The notes beneath the pieces are model-generated. The model made no database searches and was not told the DNA's origin. It was given only the letters and a program-made list of their open reading frames with translations. A program made the position numbers and the translations under genes. Shown one piece after another: positions 21,000 through 32,631 of a DNA stretch of 64,000 bases (the first letter of the stretch is position 1; the number at the start of each line of letters is the position of its first letter). The DNA is from Chlorops oryzae (taxonomy: Eukaryota; Arthropoda; Insecta; Diptera; Chloropidae): assembly GCA_020466095.1 (NCBI GenBank), contig CM035806.1:69951077-70015076 (forward strand), in the 5' to 3' direction.

Positions 21000-23499
21000 C
21001 TATTATATTCAGTTTGTATGACGTTCGAAAGAAAATAACTATCTGAAGGTTAAAATAATCTGTTGGAAAAAAAACCGGGTATTCGCTTAAAAAACCCGAT
21101 TTATTCGATATTCGAAAAATCAGTTTTGAGAAAAAACCGCCTCGCAAAGCGCGAAAAAAACCAGGCGGTTAACCGATCGGTTAACCGAATCAATCACCCT
21201 AATAGACAAGTTCGATGGGGACTATTTAAAATGGCAGACATTTTCAGATCTGTTTGTGAGAATGGTCCATGACCAAGAAATACCAGCGGTACAAAAAATG
21301 TGGTACTTGAAATCGAACGTGACGGGGGATGCTGAGAGATTAATAAGGCACCTATCATTGACAGAAAACAATTATGAAACTGCCTGGGGTATCCTGCAGG
21401 ACAGATTTGAAAACAAAAAAATTTTGATATCAACATTAATAAACAAAATTTTGATGCAACCAAAACTGACTGCTGACGCAAGGGAAATCAAGGAATTCCA
21501 CGACATTATGATAGAAGGTCTGGCGGCCATCAACAACATGGGTATCGACACCTCTCAATGGGATCCATTACTCTCCCAAATCCTAATTCAAAAATTAGAC
21601 AAACAAGGCCATCTCTTGTTCGAACAATCTCAAAGGGATCCGCGAGCTATTCCAACGACGGAACAGCTGCTCTCCTTCTTGCAAATTCAGTTCCAAACTC
21701 TCGAAGTCGTCAATGGAAAGCAAAAGCTAAAGCCTTCTACCTCAGCTGCAGCAAGCAAGGTCACACTTTGTAAAGTATGCTCCAAGGAGGGACATCCAAT
21801 TTATTACTGTGGAAAATTCCTCAAAATGAGTGTTGCAGAGTGGCTGAAATGGACACAATCACAAAAACTCTGTGTTAATTGTTTCAAAAATGATCATCGT
21901 GCAAAAGAATGCCAGTCTCGGTCTTGCGCTAAATGTTCCAAAAAACATACCACACTATTACATTTAGAAAATTCAGCTAAGGGAAATGATTCAACAAAAA
22001 TTTCCGAAAAACAATCCAACACAGCATCTACAGCGACATCGTCAGAAAAGAAAACATGCACGGATGAAACAACCGAAATGGCAACAGTAGCGGCTTCAAA
22101 TCAACCTAAACCCAGCCATAAATACGTCCTGCTAGGCACTGCTAGAGTCATAATTACCGGAATCAATGGACGAAGCTGCGAGTTCCGAGCACTGCTAGAC
22201 GCCGGCTCTCAAATAAATATCGTAACAGAGCGACTTATGAAGAAACTAGCGTTATCACCGGTTGAATCATCGCTATGCATTGAAGGCATTGGCCGAGCCA
22301 CTCGAAAGGCGAATCAGCGAGTAAATGAACAGCTACATTCGACACATGGCAAGTTCTCCACCAGAATTGAAGCAGTGGTTCTTCCTAACATAGTGTCACC
22401 GCAACCCACGCAAACAATCGATACATCAAAATGGCCATTCCCTCAGAACATTAAGTTTGCAGATCCAAACTTTAATCACACCGACAGAATCGATATATTA
22501 ATTGGAGCCGAATTCTATCATCAGCTAATGCGACCAGAACAAATCAAATTTAACAACAGTTTGCCGATACTACAAAATACTGCATTAGGATGGGTTGTTA
22601 CTGGAAAAATAGATGGAGAGCCTAACAACTCCGCCACGTGTGGAGTTTTTGTGGATAATGACGCTGCGATCTCTCAAATTTTGGAGCGATTCTGGAGAAT
22701 CGATGATGCGGATGAGCCACAACGACAAATGACAGTCTCAGAAAAGGAATGCGAGAACCACTTTGACCAAACTATAGCCCGGAACCATGACGGCAAATAC
22801 ATTGTGCAACTACCACGGTTAGAGAATGCATCGGCTTTGGGCGAATCACATCAAGTTGCCCTTCAGCGTTTTTTTGCACTAGAAAAACGTCTTAGTAAGG
22901 ACAAAAACATAAGAGAAATGTATACTGATTTCATGACCGAGTACGAAAGACTTGGACACATGAAGGAAGTCGACATTAAAAACGTCCCCGCACCAAGGTA
23001 CTTTATACCGCATCATTGCATCCTGAAGCCCGAAAGCACCACAACGAAATTACGTGTTGTTTTCGATGCTTCGACAAAAACATCAACTGGACTGGCACTT
23101 AATGATGTGTTACAAGCGGGTCCTACGGTTCAAAGCGAACTCTTTTCAATATTATTATGGTTCCGCATGCACCGTTTTGTGTTCACATCAGACATCGAGA
23201 AGATGTATCGGCAGATCCTGGTACAAGATGGTGACCAAAATCTTCAATTAATTATCTGGAGAAAAGACCCATCGGAAGAAATCAAATATTACCGGCTGAC
23301 TACAGTGACATATGGCACAACTTCGGCCCCATACTTGGCAACCAAATGTCTTCAACACTTAGCCAACAAGAACATGGAGAGATATCCACTAGGAGCCACC
23401 ATACTACATGATGATTTCTATGTCGACGACTGTCTCAGTGGAGCTGATAAACTAAACACAGCATTGGAAGCAAAAACTCAACTGACTGCAATACTTTGA

Positions 23500-25650
23500 G
23501 AAGCCGGATTCAACCTAAGAAAATGGTGTGCGAATCATCCACAACTCTTAGCTGGAGTAGCTGCAAAGGATCAAGAGATAAGTCTCGATTTCAATTCGGA
23601 AGCAAATCCTGCGCAAAAGGCCCTGGGAGTAATATGGCTCCCAAAAACTGACCAGCTCTGTGGCAAAGCATCCATACAAACAACATCGAGGCCACAAACA
23701 AAAAGGTCTGTGTGCTCTGACCTTGGAAAATTATTTGACCCTCTCGGAATGTTAGGACCGGTACTCGTAAAGGCAAAAATTTTCTTACAGCAATTGTGGC
23801 AACTAAAACTAGCTTGGGATGACGAGCTACCAGAAAACCTGCAGCATGAGTGGAGGCAGTTTCAAAAAGGCATAATTACATTGAACGACGTGAAAACTCC
23901 TCGGCATATTTTCAAGCACAACCTAGTTCAGCCGGACCATATTCAATTGCACACGTTTGTGGACTCATCCGAACAGGCATACGGCGCTGCAATTTACATT
24001 CGGGCATGCACTAAAGATGGCACGATCATAGTCAATCTGCTTTGCGCCAAGTGGCACCAATAAAGAAACAAACCTTGCCACGCCTGGAATTGTGTGCAGC
24101 TGTCTTAGGGGTTGAATTAACGCAAAGGGTAAAGCGCGATCTAAAAAGGCCAGATATAGCAACCTTTCTCTGGTCCGATTCAGAAATAGTGTTGTCATGG
24201 ATCAATTCACAATCATCAGCGTACTACACCTTCGTTGCAAACCGCGTCAGCAAAATACAACGACTATCCTGCGCAAAGCAGTGGCGACACGTCCCTTCTA
24301 AGGAAAATCCGGCCGATATGCTATCACGGGGACTGGCTCCAGAAAAACTTTCCTCCTGCAATATATGGTTTTATGGAATATTATTTCTTCACGGAAACGA
24401 ATCGAAATGGCCACAGACATCAAAAAAGGATGGGCGCCCTATATCGAATATTGAAATGAAACAAAGGCAAACAGTAGCCATGGTCACGGAACAAAACGGG
24501 TTAACTGACATGATACACCAAATAAATCACAGAAACTCATTCGATTTTCTTCAACGAACGGTTGCACACGTATTAGGGTTTATCACTGCCGTTAGAAAAA
24601 CTCAGACCCAGCACACCACTCCATGCCACATCACCCCAACCCCCCTGGAACTTTATACAGCGCTTCAGGTCATTGTAAGGGCGGTACAAGGGTCCGAATT
24701 CAAAAATGATATCAACAACCTTAAAGCGTGTAAAACCGTCAATTCTTCCAGCCAATTAAACGGATATGCACCATTTATAGACGAATATAATCTGTTACGT
24801 GTTGGTGGACGTCTTGAAGCTGCAGCACTCGCCTATGATGCCAAATATCCAATGGTGCTGCCTTACAATGATCCAATTGTGAAATTGCTGTTTAAAATGA
24901 AACATGAAAAACACTCTCACTGTGGACCACAAGCATTACTCAATATCCTAAGACAACAGTTTTGGCCACTCAAGGGTAAAATTACAGCACGCAACACAGT
25001 CCATAGTTGTATTCGATGCACCAGAGCAAGACCACATTTGATGACGCAGTTTATGGGAAATCTTCCAGCCGACAGAGTTACGGCATCCAGACCATTTTTT
25101 AAGACCGGAGTTGACTATTGTGGCCCATTTTGGGTGCATTATAAAATTAGATGAAAAAAGGCCGTACAAGGCGTACCTGACTGTGTTCTGCTGCTTTGAA
25201 ACCAAGGCGATTCATCTCGAGTTGGTCAGTGATTTAACGACTGAAGCCTTTATCGGTGCTCTTAAGCGGTTCATCGGCAGACGTAGAAGATGTCAAATCC
25301 TCTACAGCGACAATGCCACTAACTTTGTGGGCACAAAAAATCAACTTCAAGAACTGGAAACAGCAATCTATTCAAAGAGTGCACAACAGGCCATCATAAC
25401 AGCAAGCAGCAATCATGGCATAGAGTTTAAATTTATTCCTCCAAGGGCACCACATTTTGGAGGCTTGTGGGAGGCCGCAGTTAAATCCGCAAAGCATCTT
25501 CTCCTAAGGGGCATGGCAAATGTATCACTCACCTATGAAGAGTTTGAAACTGTGATAATTGAGATCGAAGCCATACTGAACTCCAGACCACTAACACCGA
25601 TGTCCTCAAACCCCAACGATATGACTGCTCTTACACCTGGTCACTTCTAA
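23500..25650 (+). pseudogene. BEL RNaseH-integrase region with frameshifts
   Basis: Reading continues in the same frame after the TGA (AGFNLRKWCANHP) to 24063. It shifts frame near 24045-24060 into 24042-25154, and shifts again near 25150 into 25111-25650. RNase H blocks (HTFVDSSEQAYGAAIY, LWSDSEIVLSWI) are followed by the integrase zinc region (H-x-H then CIRCTRARP). The integrase core has [19 protein letters not shown] and [12 protein letters not shown], which supply the D, D and E. A TAA at 25648-25650 interrupts GHF-IGEAL. With these two stops and two frameshifts the polyprotein cannot be made. Confidence 0.88.
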
Positions 25651-27831
25651 ATTGGCGAAGCATTAACCACTCAAGTAAACCCACATGTAGCACCGATAAA
25701 AACTACGTTAGCAGCCAGATGGCGACTGGTGACAAATATCAGGGAAGAATTCTGGAGGCGCTGGTCTCAGGAATATTTAAATGAACTCCAGTTCCGTCAC
25801 AAATGGAGAGTCCAGAGCCAAAACATTAAGGAGGGCGACATGGTTATCATAAAAGACGACAACGCCCCAACAATGAAATGGCCATTAGGGCGGGTGATCC
25901 AACTCTACAAGGGTAATGATAATTTGGTCCGAGTGGTTGACATCAAGACGGCCAACGGAACTTGTAAACGACCTCTTCAGAGACTTGCTCCACTGTTTAA
26001 CGAAAACAACCAACCTGAGATACATGTAGCTCCACGCAAAAGGCCACTGGAAGAATCCGACTCACATAAACGTCGCCAAATCTCTCACAATTCTATAGTC
26101 ACTACAATTATCGTATCCCTTCTGCTGCTTCCATTAGCCTTTGCAACACCGGTAAATATAACACGATTTGATAAAAATCCTGGAATATTCTTCGACGGCA
26201 TTGGCACTATCAAATTAATCACCGGAAGTTGGAATATCATTGTTTACTATGATCTCAATCCGATTTGGGCAAGAAACAAAATACTGGAAGAAGGAATTGC
26301 AACACTTACAAAAATTTGTGATAGCACCGTGGATAGTTCATGTCATTCACTCATACAGCACCTCAAACAATCTAGCAACGAGCTCCTTCAAGAAGAAGAT
26401 CTTATAACCCCAGTGCGACCTCGAAGAGCAGCTTTGGATATTGTTGGAAACATGGCTCATGCCCTGTTCGGAGTGTTGGACTCAAACTATGCTGAAGACA
26501 TGTCAAAAACAATCAGCGACGTTAAGCAAAATGAAGTGTTCTTGAGAGACTTGATAAAAAATCAAACATCGGTCGTAGATGCAACTATCAACATTCTCAA
26601 AGATGACGCATCTAGCACCAAGCAACACATCGCTCACTTCGAAGAAGCCCTTACACAAGAGTTGAACGAGATAGACCACAGCAGAGCCCAGTTGCGGCGT
26701 TCACAGCAGATAACAGAACTAACAGTTCAATTAAGCATGCTGGCTTCAGACGGTCACAGAATTCAGACAGAACTCATAAATGCACTTACTCATTCCAACC
26801 ACGGAAACATTAGCCCAACAGTTCTTACACTTCAACAATTAAGAAGAGAAATCAGCAACATCAAGGGACACCTTCCGTACGGCCACAAACTTCCCTTTGA
26901 CGATCATGATCTCTTACATCTTTATAAAATAATGCGCATCAAGGGAGCCGTAACAAAGGCTCACATTATTTTCAAAATTGAAGTACCACTCATCAATCAT
27001 CAAATCTTCGAAATATTTGCTCTCATTCCAATACCAGTATATATGAATAACACCATGCTCCTGCTTAATCCGAGAGCAGAATTTTTGGCCGTCAGTAATC
27101 ATCGAGATCAATACATAATCCTAACCACAGCTGATCAACACAATTGCATAACGACAATCGATGACACATATCTGTGTCCAAATATCCAAGCACTGATCGG
27201 AAAAAATGCTGGCAGCTACTCATGCGAGATTGCGCTTTTTAATAACAAAACGTCTCCTAACTGCAAGGTGGAGCGACTTTATAATACTATTTCACTCATA
27301 CCAACACATCAATCAAATCAATGTATATTTGCCACTAACATCTCAAGGGAACTTACAGCTATATGCGGCGATGAGGTTCAAGAAATCACGATAATGTCGT
27401 CAGGCATGCTATCTATACAGCCGAATTGCATCTTAAAGAATGGTTTTCTGACCATCCAAGGCCACGAAATAACTTCAACCACAGTGCATACGGCTTTCCC
27501 ATCATTTGGTAATTTAACGTCTATCAGTGAACCTGTAGAACTAAAAAGAATATTTAATCTGGATCCTAATCACCTCAACAACAAATTGGAACAGCTCACC
27601 AAATTCCAGCAACAGCTGCAGCACAGCATTCAATTGCCATCAGAGCGTCATCTATCCGTCAGTCATAAAGTTGTGAGCTACTCTGCGCTCCCTCTCATAC
27701 TACTTGGAGCTCTAATTTTTGTTATGTTCCGCCTTAAAAAGCATTGTCAGCAAAAACGACTCACAATCGAAATTCCACCACAACCCTCTCCACGCCGTAC
27801 AAACAATGCCGTTGAAGTCGAAGCCCACTAA
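25651..27831 (+). pseudogene. BEL Pol C-terminus continuous with an env-like protein
   Basis: From 25729 to 27831 the frame is open for 700 codons. The first part is the integrase C-terminal region (EFWRRWSQEYLNELQ, then GDMVIIKDDN). It runs without a stop into an envelope-like protein: a hydrophobic leader near residue 130 (VSLLLLPLAFATP), a furin-type RPRR site at 26415-26426 followed by a hydrophobic, Gly-containing stretch, N-glycosylation motifs, and a C-terminal membrane anchor near 27680-27730. This is the layout of env-like glycoproteins of insect errantiviruses and of roo-like BEL elements. The upstream breaks leave this copy non-functional for Pol; whether Env could be made by splicing is unknown. 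Confidence 0.78.
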
Positions 27832-27874
27832 AGATGTTGAGCAATAAAAACTGTCGCTCAACCGAGGGGCAGAA

Positions 27875-28287
27875 TGTTTAGTTTTGTACGAAAGAATAAA
27901 AAAAGAGAATGAAAAACAATAAAAACCATTAGTAAGCATTTAATGCATTTAAGACAAAAAGTCATACGTTGAACTCAAAAGATATCAAATTTCGTTTCGC
28001 TCATACGTAACCAATATATTTGTGCATAATATTCGATTTAATTAAACAAACAAAATATTGGTCATAAGAATAGCATACTAAGCAATAAAATTGTATAAAA
28101 GAAGTACAAACGATCAATAAAAATAAGTCCAATTCTAAACTCTTGACTGATCAATTCACTTAAGCGTTCATATTGACTTCGAGTATCAACAGTTCATGTG
28201 CTGTCTGATACAAGTTAAACTTAAAATATCTGCAGTTTATGTGCTGCACGGTAATTTGATTTAGCTCCCCTTTTCTAAACTTAAACA
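27875..28287 (+). repeat. 3' LTR of BEL element
   Basis: 413 bp, nearly identical to 18140-18552. Confidence 0.92.
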
Positions 28288-28714
28288 GAAGACTTATGTA
28301 CTTAAGTGTGGCGACAAGGCCGAATATACCAAACATCATTTCAGGACTTGGACAATTTGTTACGAACCCTCATGAGAATCATTGGAGAGCTGCAAAAAGA
28401 GTCTTAAGGTATCTTGCTGGAACTAAGGAAATTGGACTAGTTTACAAAGCGACGGACGAATCACTCGTTGGGTACGCAGATGCCCATTGGGGTGGATGCA
28501 CCGTCGATCGTCGATCATACACGGGGTACGTGTTCATTCTAAGCGGAGCAGCGATAAGTTGGAAATCTCAAAAGCAACAGATCGTTGCGTTGTCTTCAAC
28601 CAAGGCAGAATATGTAAGTTGTGCAGAGGCTGCTAAGGAAGCTATTTATTTACGGACCATGGTAAATGAACTTAAACTGAAGCAGCTTACACAGTTGGTG
28701 TTGTTTACTGATAA
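28288..28714 (+). pseudogene. Ty1/copia Pol, RNase H part
   Basis: It continues the copia Pol from 18139 with MYLSVATRPNIPNIISGL, then YADAHWGGCTVDRRSYTGY and ALSSTKAEYVSCAEAAKEA. These are the RNase H signatures of copia elements. It is cut at 28714 by the CACTA-ended element, whose TAA duplication is at 28712-28714 and 31928-31930. Confidence 0.9.
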
Positions 28715-29386
28715 CACTACACCACAAAAAAAATATCCTCAACATATTATACATCATTTCTATGTAAAATTTCCCACTGAGTCCAAATATGAAGTTAAAT
28801 TGTTCAAAAGTAGAACAATTTTTGAGATATTCCAAAATAACTGTTTTTTCGGTTATAGAAAAAGATAACCTCACTTTGTATGTCATATCTCCGGTGTTTG
28901 TTAACTTAATTTTATTTTTTTGAAAATTAATGAAAGAGAATTAAATTATCTTTTCTATATTGAAAAAGTTATTTCATTTGCTCAAAAAACAAAAAAGTTA
29001 TTCTTATTCAAAGTATATAATTTGTGTAAATATTCGTCATTTTTTGCTATTTACCAACTTTCACATAATTTTTTTTTTACAAAAACTAAATTATCCTCTA
29101 AATTTCACCTTGCAGATCGATAGCTTGTTTTGTAGCAAAAAAATTTAGAATCTTTCGATCAAAATTGGTGGAAAATTGACTGAGTTATTTGGAATTTACG
29201 AAAAAATGCCATTTTTTATTCATTGAAATATTTTCAAACTTCTCCTTGATTCACGTGGAACACTGTTAAGTAAATAAACTAAAAATGTTTTGATGATGTT
29301 TTTTTTTTGCGGTTCGCGTTAGTTTTTGTTTCTCGGACAAGAAACCAACAAAAATCTCCCATCATCGCTTCGTTCCAATACCCTTG
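28715..29386 (+). repeat. Left long terminal inverted repeat
   Basis: Pairs with 31245-31927. Its inner 110 bp or so contain the 3' end of the element's gene. Confidence 0.88.
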
Positions 29387-31102
29387 ATAGCGCGATTCCA
29401 TTTGTTTGATCTCTTGATGAAAACGCTCACCATGTTCGTCACTTTCATCACCAAGATTATTTGCGAAAAAATCCAAATGCGAATGTAGGAAGTGTATTTT
29501 TAAAGACATATTTGCGCCTGTTTTGAAAAAATTTATGCATTTAATTAAAAAAGTAAAATAGATCAAATTTCGAAAATTTCACCTATTTTCTCATAGTTGT
29601 TTAACAAACTTGCAACGACTTCCTTATAATCCGGGCTTTTTAAGTTTCCTAAGAAACCAGAGCAAACAGCACGAAACGATTCAAATGCATTCAACTCATC
29701 CGCAGATAGTGTCGAACTAAATTTGGTGTCCTTACAGATTTTTCTAATTTGTGGGCCCACAAATACACCTTCTTTAATTTTGGCATTTGATAAATTAGGA
29801 AAACTGTTTTTTTAAGTGCTCAAATGCCCGAATGTTATCGTTCCTTTGCAGAGCTTTTACAAAATTTTTAAATAGCCCGAGTTTGATGTGTAGTGGTGGC
29901 AGTATTATTTTGCCTTTATCGACAAGTGGCTTGAATTGCACGTTGTCTTGTCCCACTTTTGAACACAGTCTTTTCGGCCAATCTTGACGGGCAAAGTGTT
30001 CGCTCCTTGAACGACTGTCCCACTTGCACAGAAAGCAGCAGTACTTTGTGTATCCCTGTTGTAGACCTGTTAGCATAGCTACTACTTTTAGGTCTGCACA
30101 AATTTTCCAGAAATGCTGTTTGTAGTTTAAAACTTTTAGAAATTTTTCCATTGACTCATAAGTCTCCTTCATGTCAACAGCATGTGCTACTGGAACTGAT
30201 GGCTTTTTATTACCTTGGTGCAATAAAACAGCCTTTAAGCTCAACTTGCTGCTATCGATAAACAACCGCCATTCAGCTGGATCATGTGATTCACCGAATT
30301 CTTTAAACAAACCATTTATGTCATGACAAAAGCAAATTTGATGTTCTCTCGAGTAAAAATTGGCAAAGCGTTTATGACGAGTTCTATAGCTAGTAACTTT
30401 AACATCCAAATTTGCAAAGCCCCGTTCTTTCATTCGCGATGCCATCATCTCCGACATTTCTTTCGACATCCCAAAGTCCCTTATCCAGTCATTCAGCTCA
30501 GCTTGCGTAAGAGGCTTTTTAGTGTTCTCCTCCTCACAACCACTGCTACTGGATTCGCTAGTCTCGCCATCATTTTGGGCATTTTGAAAAGGAAAAATAG
30601 GGTACGGATTTTCTGGTGAATGCGGGACTGGTTTTGTAAAAGAATTTACGGTAGCATATTCAACATTTCGATGGCGTCCAACTTGCTTAACTTTCGTCAG
30701 GCAAAAATAGCAGTCAATTTCGTGATACATGGGTTGTCGCCATGTTGCCGGAACATCAAATGGCAAAGTTTTACTATGAACGGCGAAAATAGGTTGCTTA
30801 AAACGTTTTATCTTATAAAAGGAAAAAATAACAACTACGTACTTTGCACCTTTCATCCACATACTTAAATTTTATCTGCAGGAATGGCACATAACATTTG
30901 GTGACCATGGTTCACTAATTTTTTTAGGAGCTATATTAAAATATAAACAAAAGGCCTTTTGCAGAGCTTCTGTAAAATTTCGAGGCGATACAAAAATATA
31001 AATGCCACAAACATAGCAAAACTTGTTTGGATTATTTTTGCAATTATATGTACGTTTGCTCATTTCTTCACTTTCTTTATTAGCAATATTTTTTTTAAGC
31101 AC
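29279..31102 (-). pseudogene. Uncharacterised transposase-like protein of the CACTA-ended element
   Basis: Same-strand segments: 31102-30872 (Cys-rich, CYVCGIYIF...CHSCR), 30862-29795, 29760-29583, then a 65-bp GT-AG intron (29518-29582) and 29517-29279. I recognise a family widespread in invertebrate genomes by LPPLHIKLGLFKNFVKAL and the final SLKIHFLHSHLDFF...DEHGERFHQEI...RYQGYW. A candidate DDE layout is WRLFIDSS (D), ICADLKVV (D), CCFLCKWD (C-x2-C) and DEHGERFH (E), matching the D-D-[C2C]-E plan described for CMC transposases; this is inference. Two defects are seen: an in-frame TAA after SCR (near 30869) and a one-base frameshift in a T-run near 29793. Confidence 0.7.
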
Positions 31103-31244
31103 TTAAAAAAAATCTCTTCAAAACACCAGGATGAAAGTACAAACTTTGGTAACGGTAAATGAAGTACAGCGATGCCAACTTTTCGAAACGTCAAAAAACT
31201 ATTTACTTCACAAGATGCTTCCTAAGGGTTGCCATAGTTGTTAC

Positions 31245-31927
31245 CAAGGGTATTGGAACGAAGCGATGATGGGAGATTTTTGTTGGTTTCTTGTCCGAGA
31301 AACAAAAAATAACACGAACCGCAAAAAAAAAAAAATTATCAAAACATTTTTAGTTTATTTACTTAACAGTGTTCCACGTGAATCAAGTAGAAGTTTGAAA
31401 ATATTTCAATGAATAAAAAATGGCATTTTTTCGTAAATTCCAAATAACTCAGTCAATTTTCCACCAATTTTGATCGAAAGATTCTAAATTTTTTTGCTAC
31501 AAAACAAGCTATCGATCTGCAAGGTGAAATTTAGAGGATAATTTAGTTTTTGTAAAAAAAAAATTATGTGAAAGTTGGTAAATAGCAAAAAATGACGAAT
31601 ATTTACACAAATTATATACTTTGAATAAGAATAACTTTTTTGTTTTTTGAGCAAATTAAATAACTTTTTCAATATAGAAAAGATAATTTAATTCTCTTTC
31701 ATTAATTTTCAAAAAAATAAAATTTAGTTAACAAACACCGGAGATATGACATACAAAGTGAGGTTATCTTTTTCTATAACCGAAAAACAGTTATTTTGGA
31801 ATATCTCAAAAACTGTTCTACTTTTGAACAACTTAACTTCATATTTGGACTCAGTGGGAAATTTTACATAGAAATGATGTATAATATGTTGAGGATAAGA
31901 GAATTTTTCAAAATTTGTGGTGTAGTG
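31245..31927 (-). repeat. Right long terminal inverted repeat
   Basis: Mirror of 28715-29386. It repeats the C-terminal codons (QGYWNEAMMGDFCWFLVRET in the plus frame at about 31245-31305), a decoy for gene prediction. Confidence 0.88.
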
Positions 31928-32143
31928 TAATAGAGGCGCTTTGTTCTTAGCAAATGATCCTGTATTCCATGCTCGGACGAAGCATATCGACATTAAACAC
32001 CATTTTATTCGAGGTGCTGTTGTCACAAAAATGTTTGATCTAAGACATATATCAACCCATCGGATGATCGCCGACATTATGACGAAGTCGTTGCCAAAAC
32101 CTAATCATGAAAAATGTCGATTCGGACTTGGATTCTCTCGCTA
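31928..32143 (+). pseudogene. Ty1/copia Pol, C-terminus
   Basis: Reads GALFLANDPVFHARTKHIDI and then ADIMTKSLPKPNHEK to a stop. This is the conserved end of copia RNase H. It continues from 28714. Confidence 0.9.
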
Positions 32144-32168
32144 ATTGGGGTTGCATATTGAGGGGGCG

Positions 32169-32370
32169 TGTTAGAATTTTTGGCTGTAAAACAATATGCA
32201 AGTCTGGCATCACCTATTCTGTCATTTATATTATGACATAAAAACATATGTTCTTATTTTTCTTCTTCTTTCTTTTTCTTCCTCCCTTCTGTTTCCGGAA
32301 TTCGAAGAATAAAGAAGTTATTAGTGTAAGCTTTCTTGTTTTCATTTTGAATTTAATCCGTTCTATTCAA
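32169..32370 (+). repeat. 3' LTR of the truncated copia element
   Basis: After the polypurine tract TTGAGGGGGCG the sequence TGTTAGAATTTTTGGC begins a copia-like LTR with a TTCTATTCAATA-like end near 32370. The right boundary is approximate. No 5' LTR is present, because the element is truncated at about 16985. Confidence 0.6.
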
Positions 32371-32631
32371 TAGAATCGTATCATAAAATAAATATTTAAA
32401 TGTCATTGAGCATATCATTCATCTAATATTCTTCAGCTGGAGTATTTACATCTTTAATTATAGGCGTAAATGACCAGTTAACTACATTTGGGATTCAGAA
32501 TTGGAGGATTAACTCTCGTCAATAAGAGCACACAGCGTTTAATAATTTTATTTGGCAGTCATCGAAGTCCTTTTAAGAACTGTTAACATTCTTTACGTAT
32601 ATGTATACGTTTGTTTTCTTATATTTTGGTT
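32371..32631. other. No recognisable feature
   Basis: AT-rich, probably including the unseen left end of the tnp2-like element. I could not find its terminal repeat. Confidence 0.4.

Larger units (their letters stand above)
19525..21201. mobile_element. Non-autonomous hAT element, TSD ATAGACAA
   Basis: Inverted ends TAGGGTGATTGATT, flanked by the exact 8-bp duplication ATAGACAA (19517-19524 and 21202-21209). Removing the element and one duplication puts the BEL gag back in frame. There is no transposase. A 70-codon ORF at 20152-20364 has no recognisable domain. Two smaller elements sit inside it (19878-20045, 20631-20999). Confidence 0.88.
18848..23499 (+). pseudogene. BEL Gag-PR-RT region, split by a hAT element
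   Basis: Gag starts at 18848 (MEQFSTLIESQKTLADN) with coiled-coil-like helices and runs to 19516. A hAT insertion (19525-21201) interrupts it. From 21210 the frame continues through three Cys-rich zinc motifs (CKVCSKEGHPIYYC, CVNCFKNDHRAKEC, CAKCSKKH). These are followed by the protease (LLDAGSQINIV) and the reverse transcriptase (FTSDIEKMYRQI, then FYVDDCLSG with the catalytic YVDD). A TGA at 23497-23499 ends it early. The order and motifs are those of BEL/Pao elements. Confidence 0.88.
18140..28287 (+). mobile_element. BEL/Pao retrotransposon with env-like region
   Basis: It has 413-bp LTRs (18140-18552 and 27875-28287, TGTTTAG...TTAAACA) that I read as differing by about one base. The primer site is TTGGTGACCCCGAC and the polypurine tract is ACCGAGGGGCAGAA. 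Flanks are GAAGT and GAAGA, a 5-bp duplication with one change. It is inserted in a copia gene. Despite the young LTRs, the coding region is interrupted by a hAT element, two nonsense codons and two frameshifts. Confidence 0.9.
28715..31927 (-). mobile_element. CACTA-ended transposon with about 680-bp terminal inverted repeats, TSD TAA
   Basis: It starts CACTACACCACAAA and ends with the inverse, flanked by TAA on both sides. The terminal inverted repeats are unusually long: 28715-29386 and 31245-31927, nearly identical apart from a few indels. Removing the element and one TAA leaves the copia frame intact. CACTA ends plus a 3-bp duplication fit the CMC (CACTA/Mirage/Chapaev) superfamily. It encodes one multi-exon protein on the minus strand. 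Confidence 0.85.

Noticed and set aside
18140..28287. Infectious endogenous retrovirus with functional env
   Set aside because: Pol is BEL/Pao type and is interrupted by two stops, two frameshifts and a hAT element. The env-like part is kept only as a domain call.
31131..31412. Plus-strand ORF containing a conserved-looking peptide
   Set aside because: The peptide is the C-terminus of the minus-strand gene, repeated because it lies within the long terminal inverted repeat.
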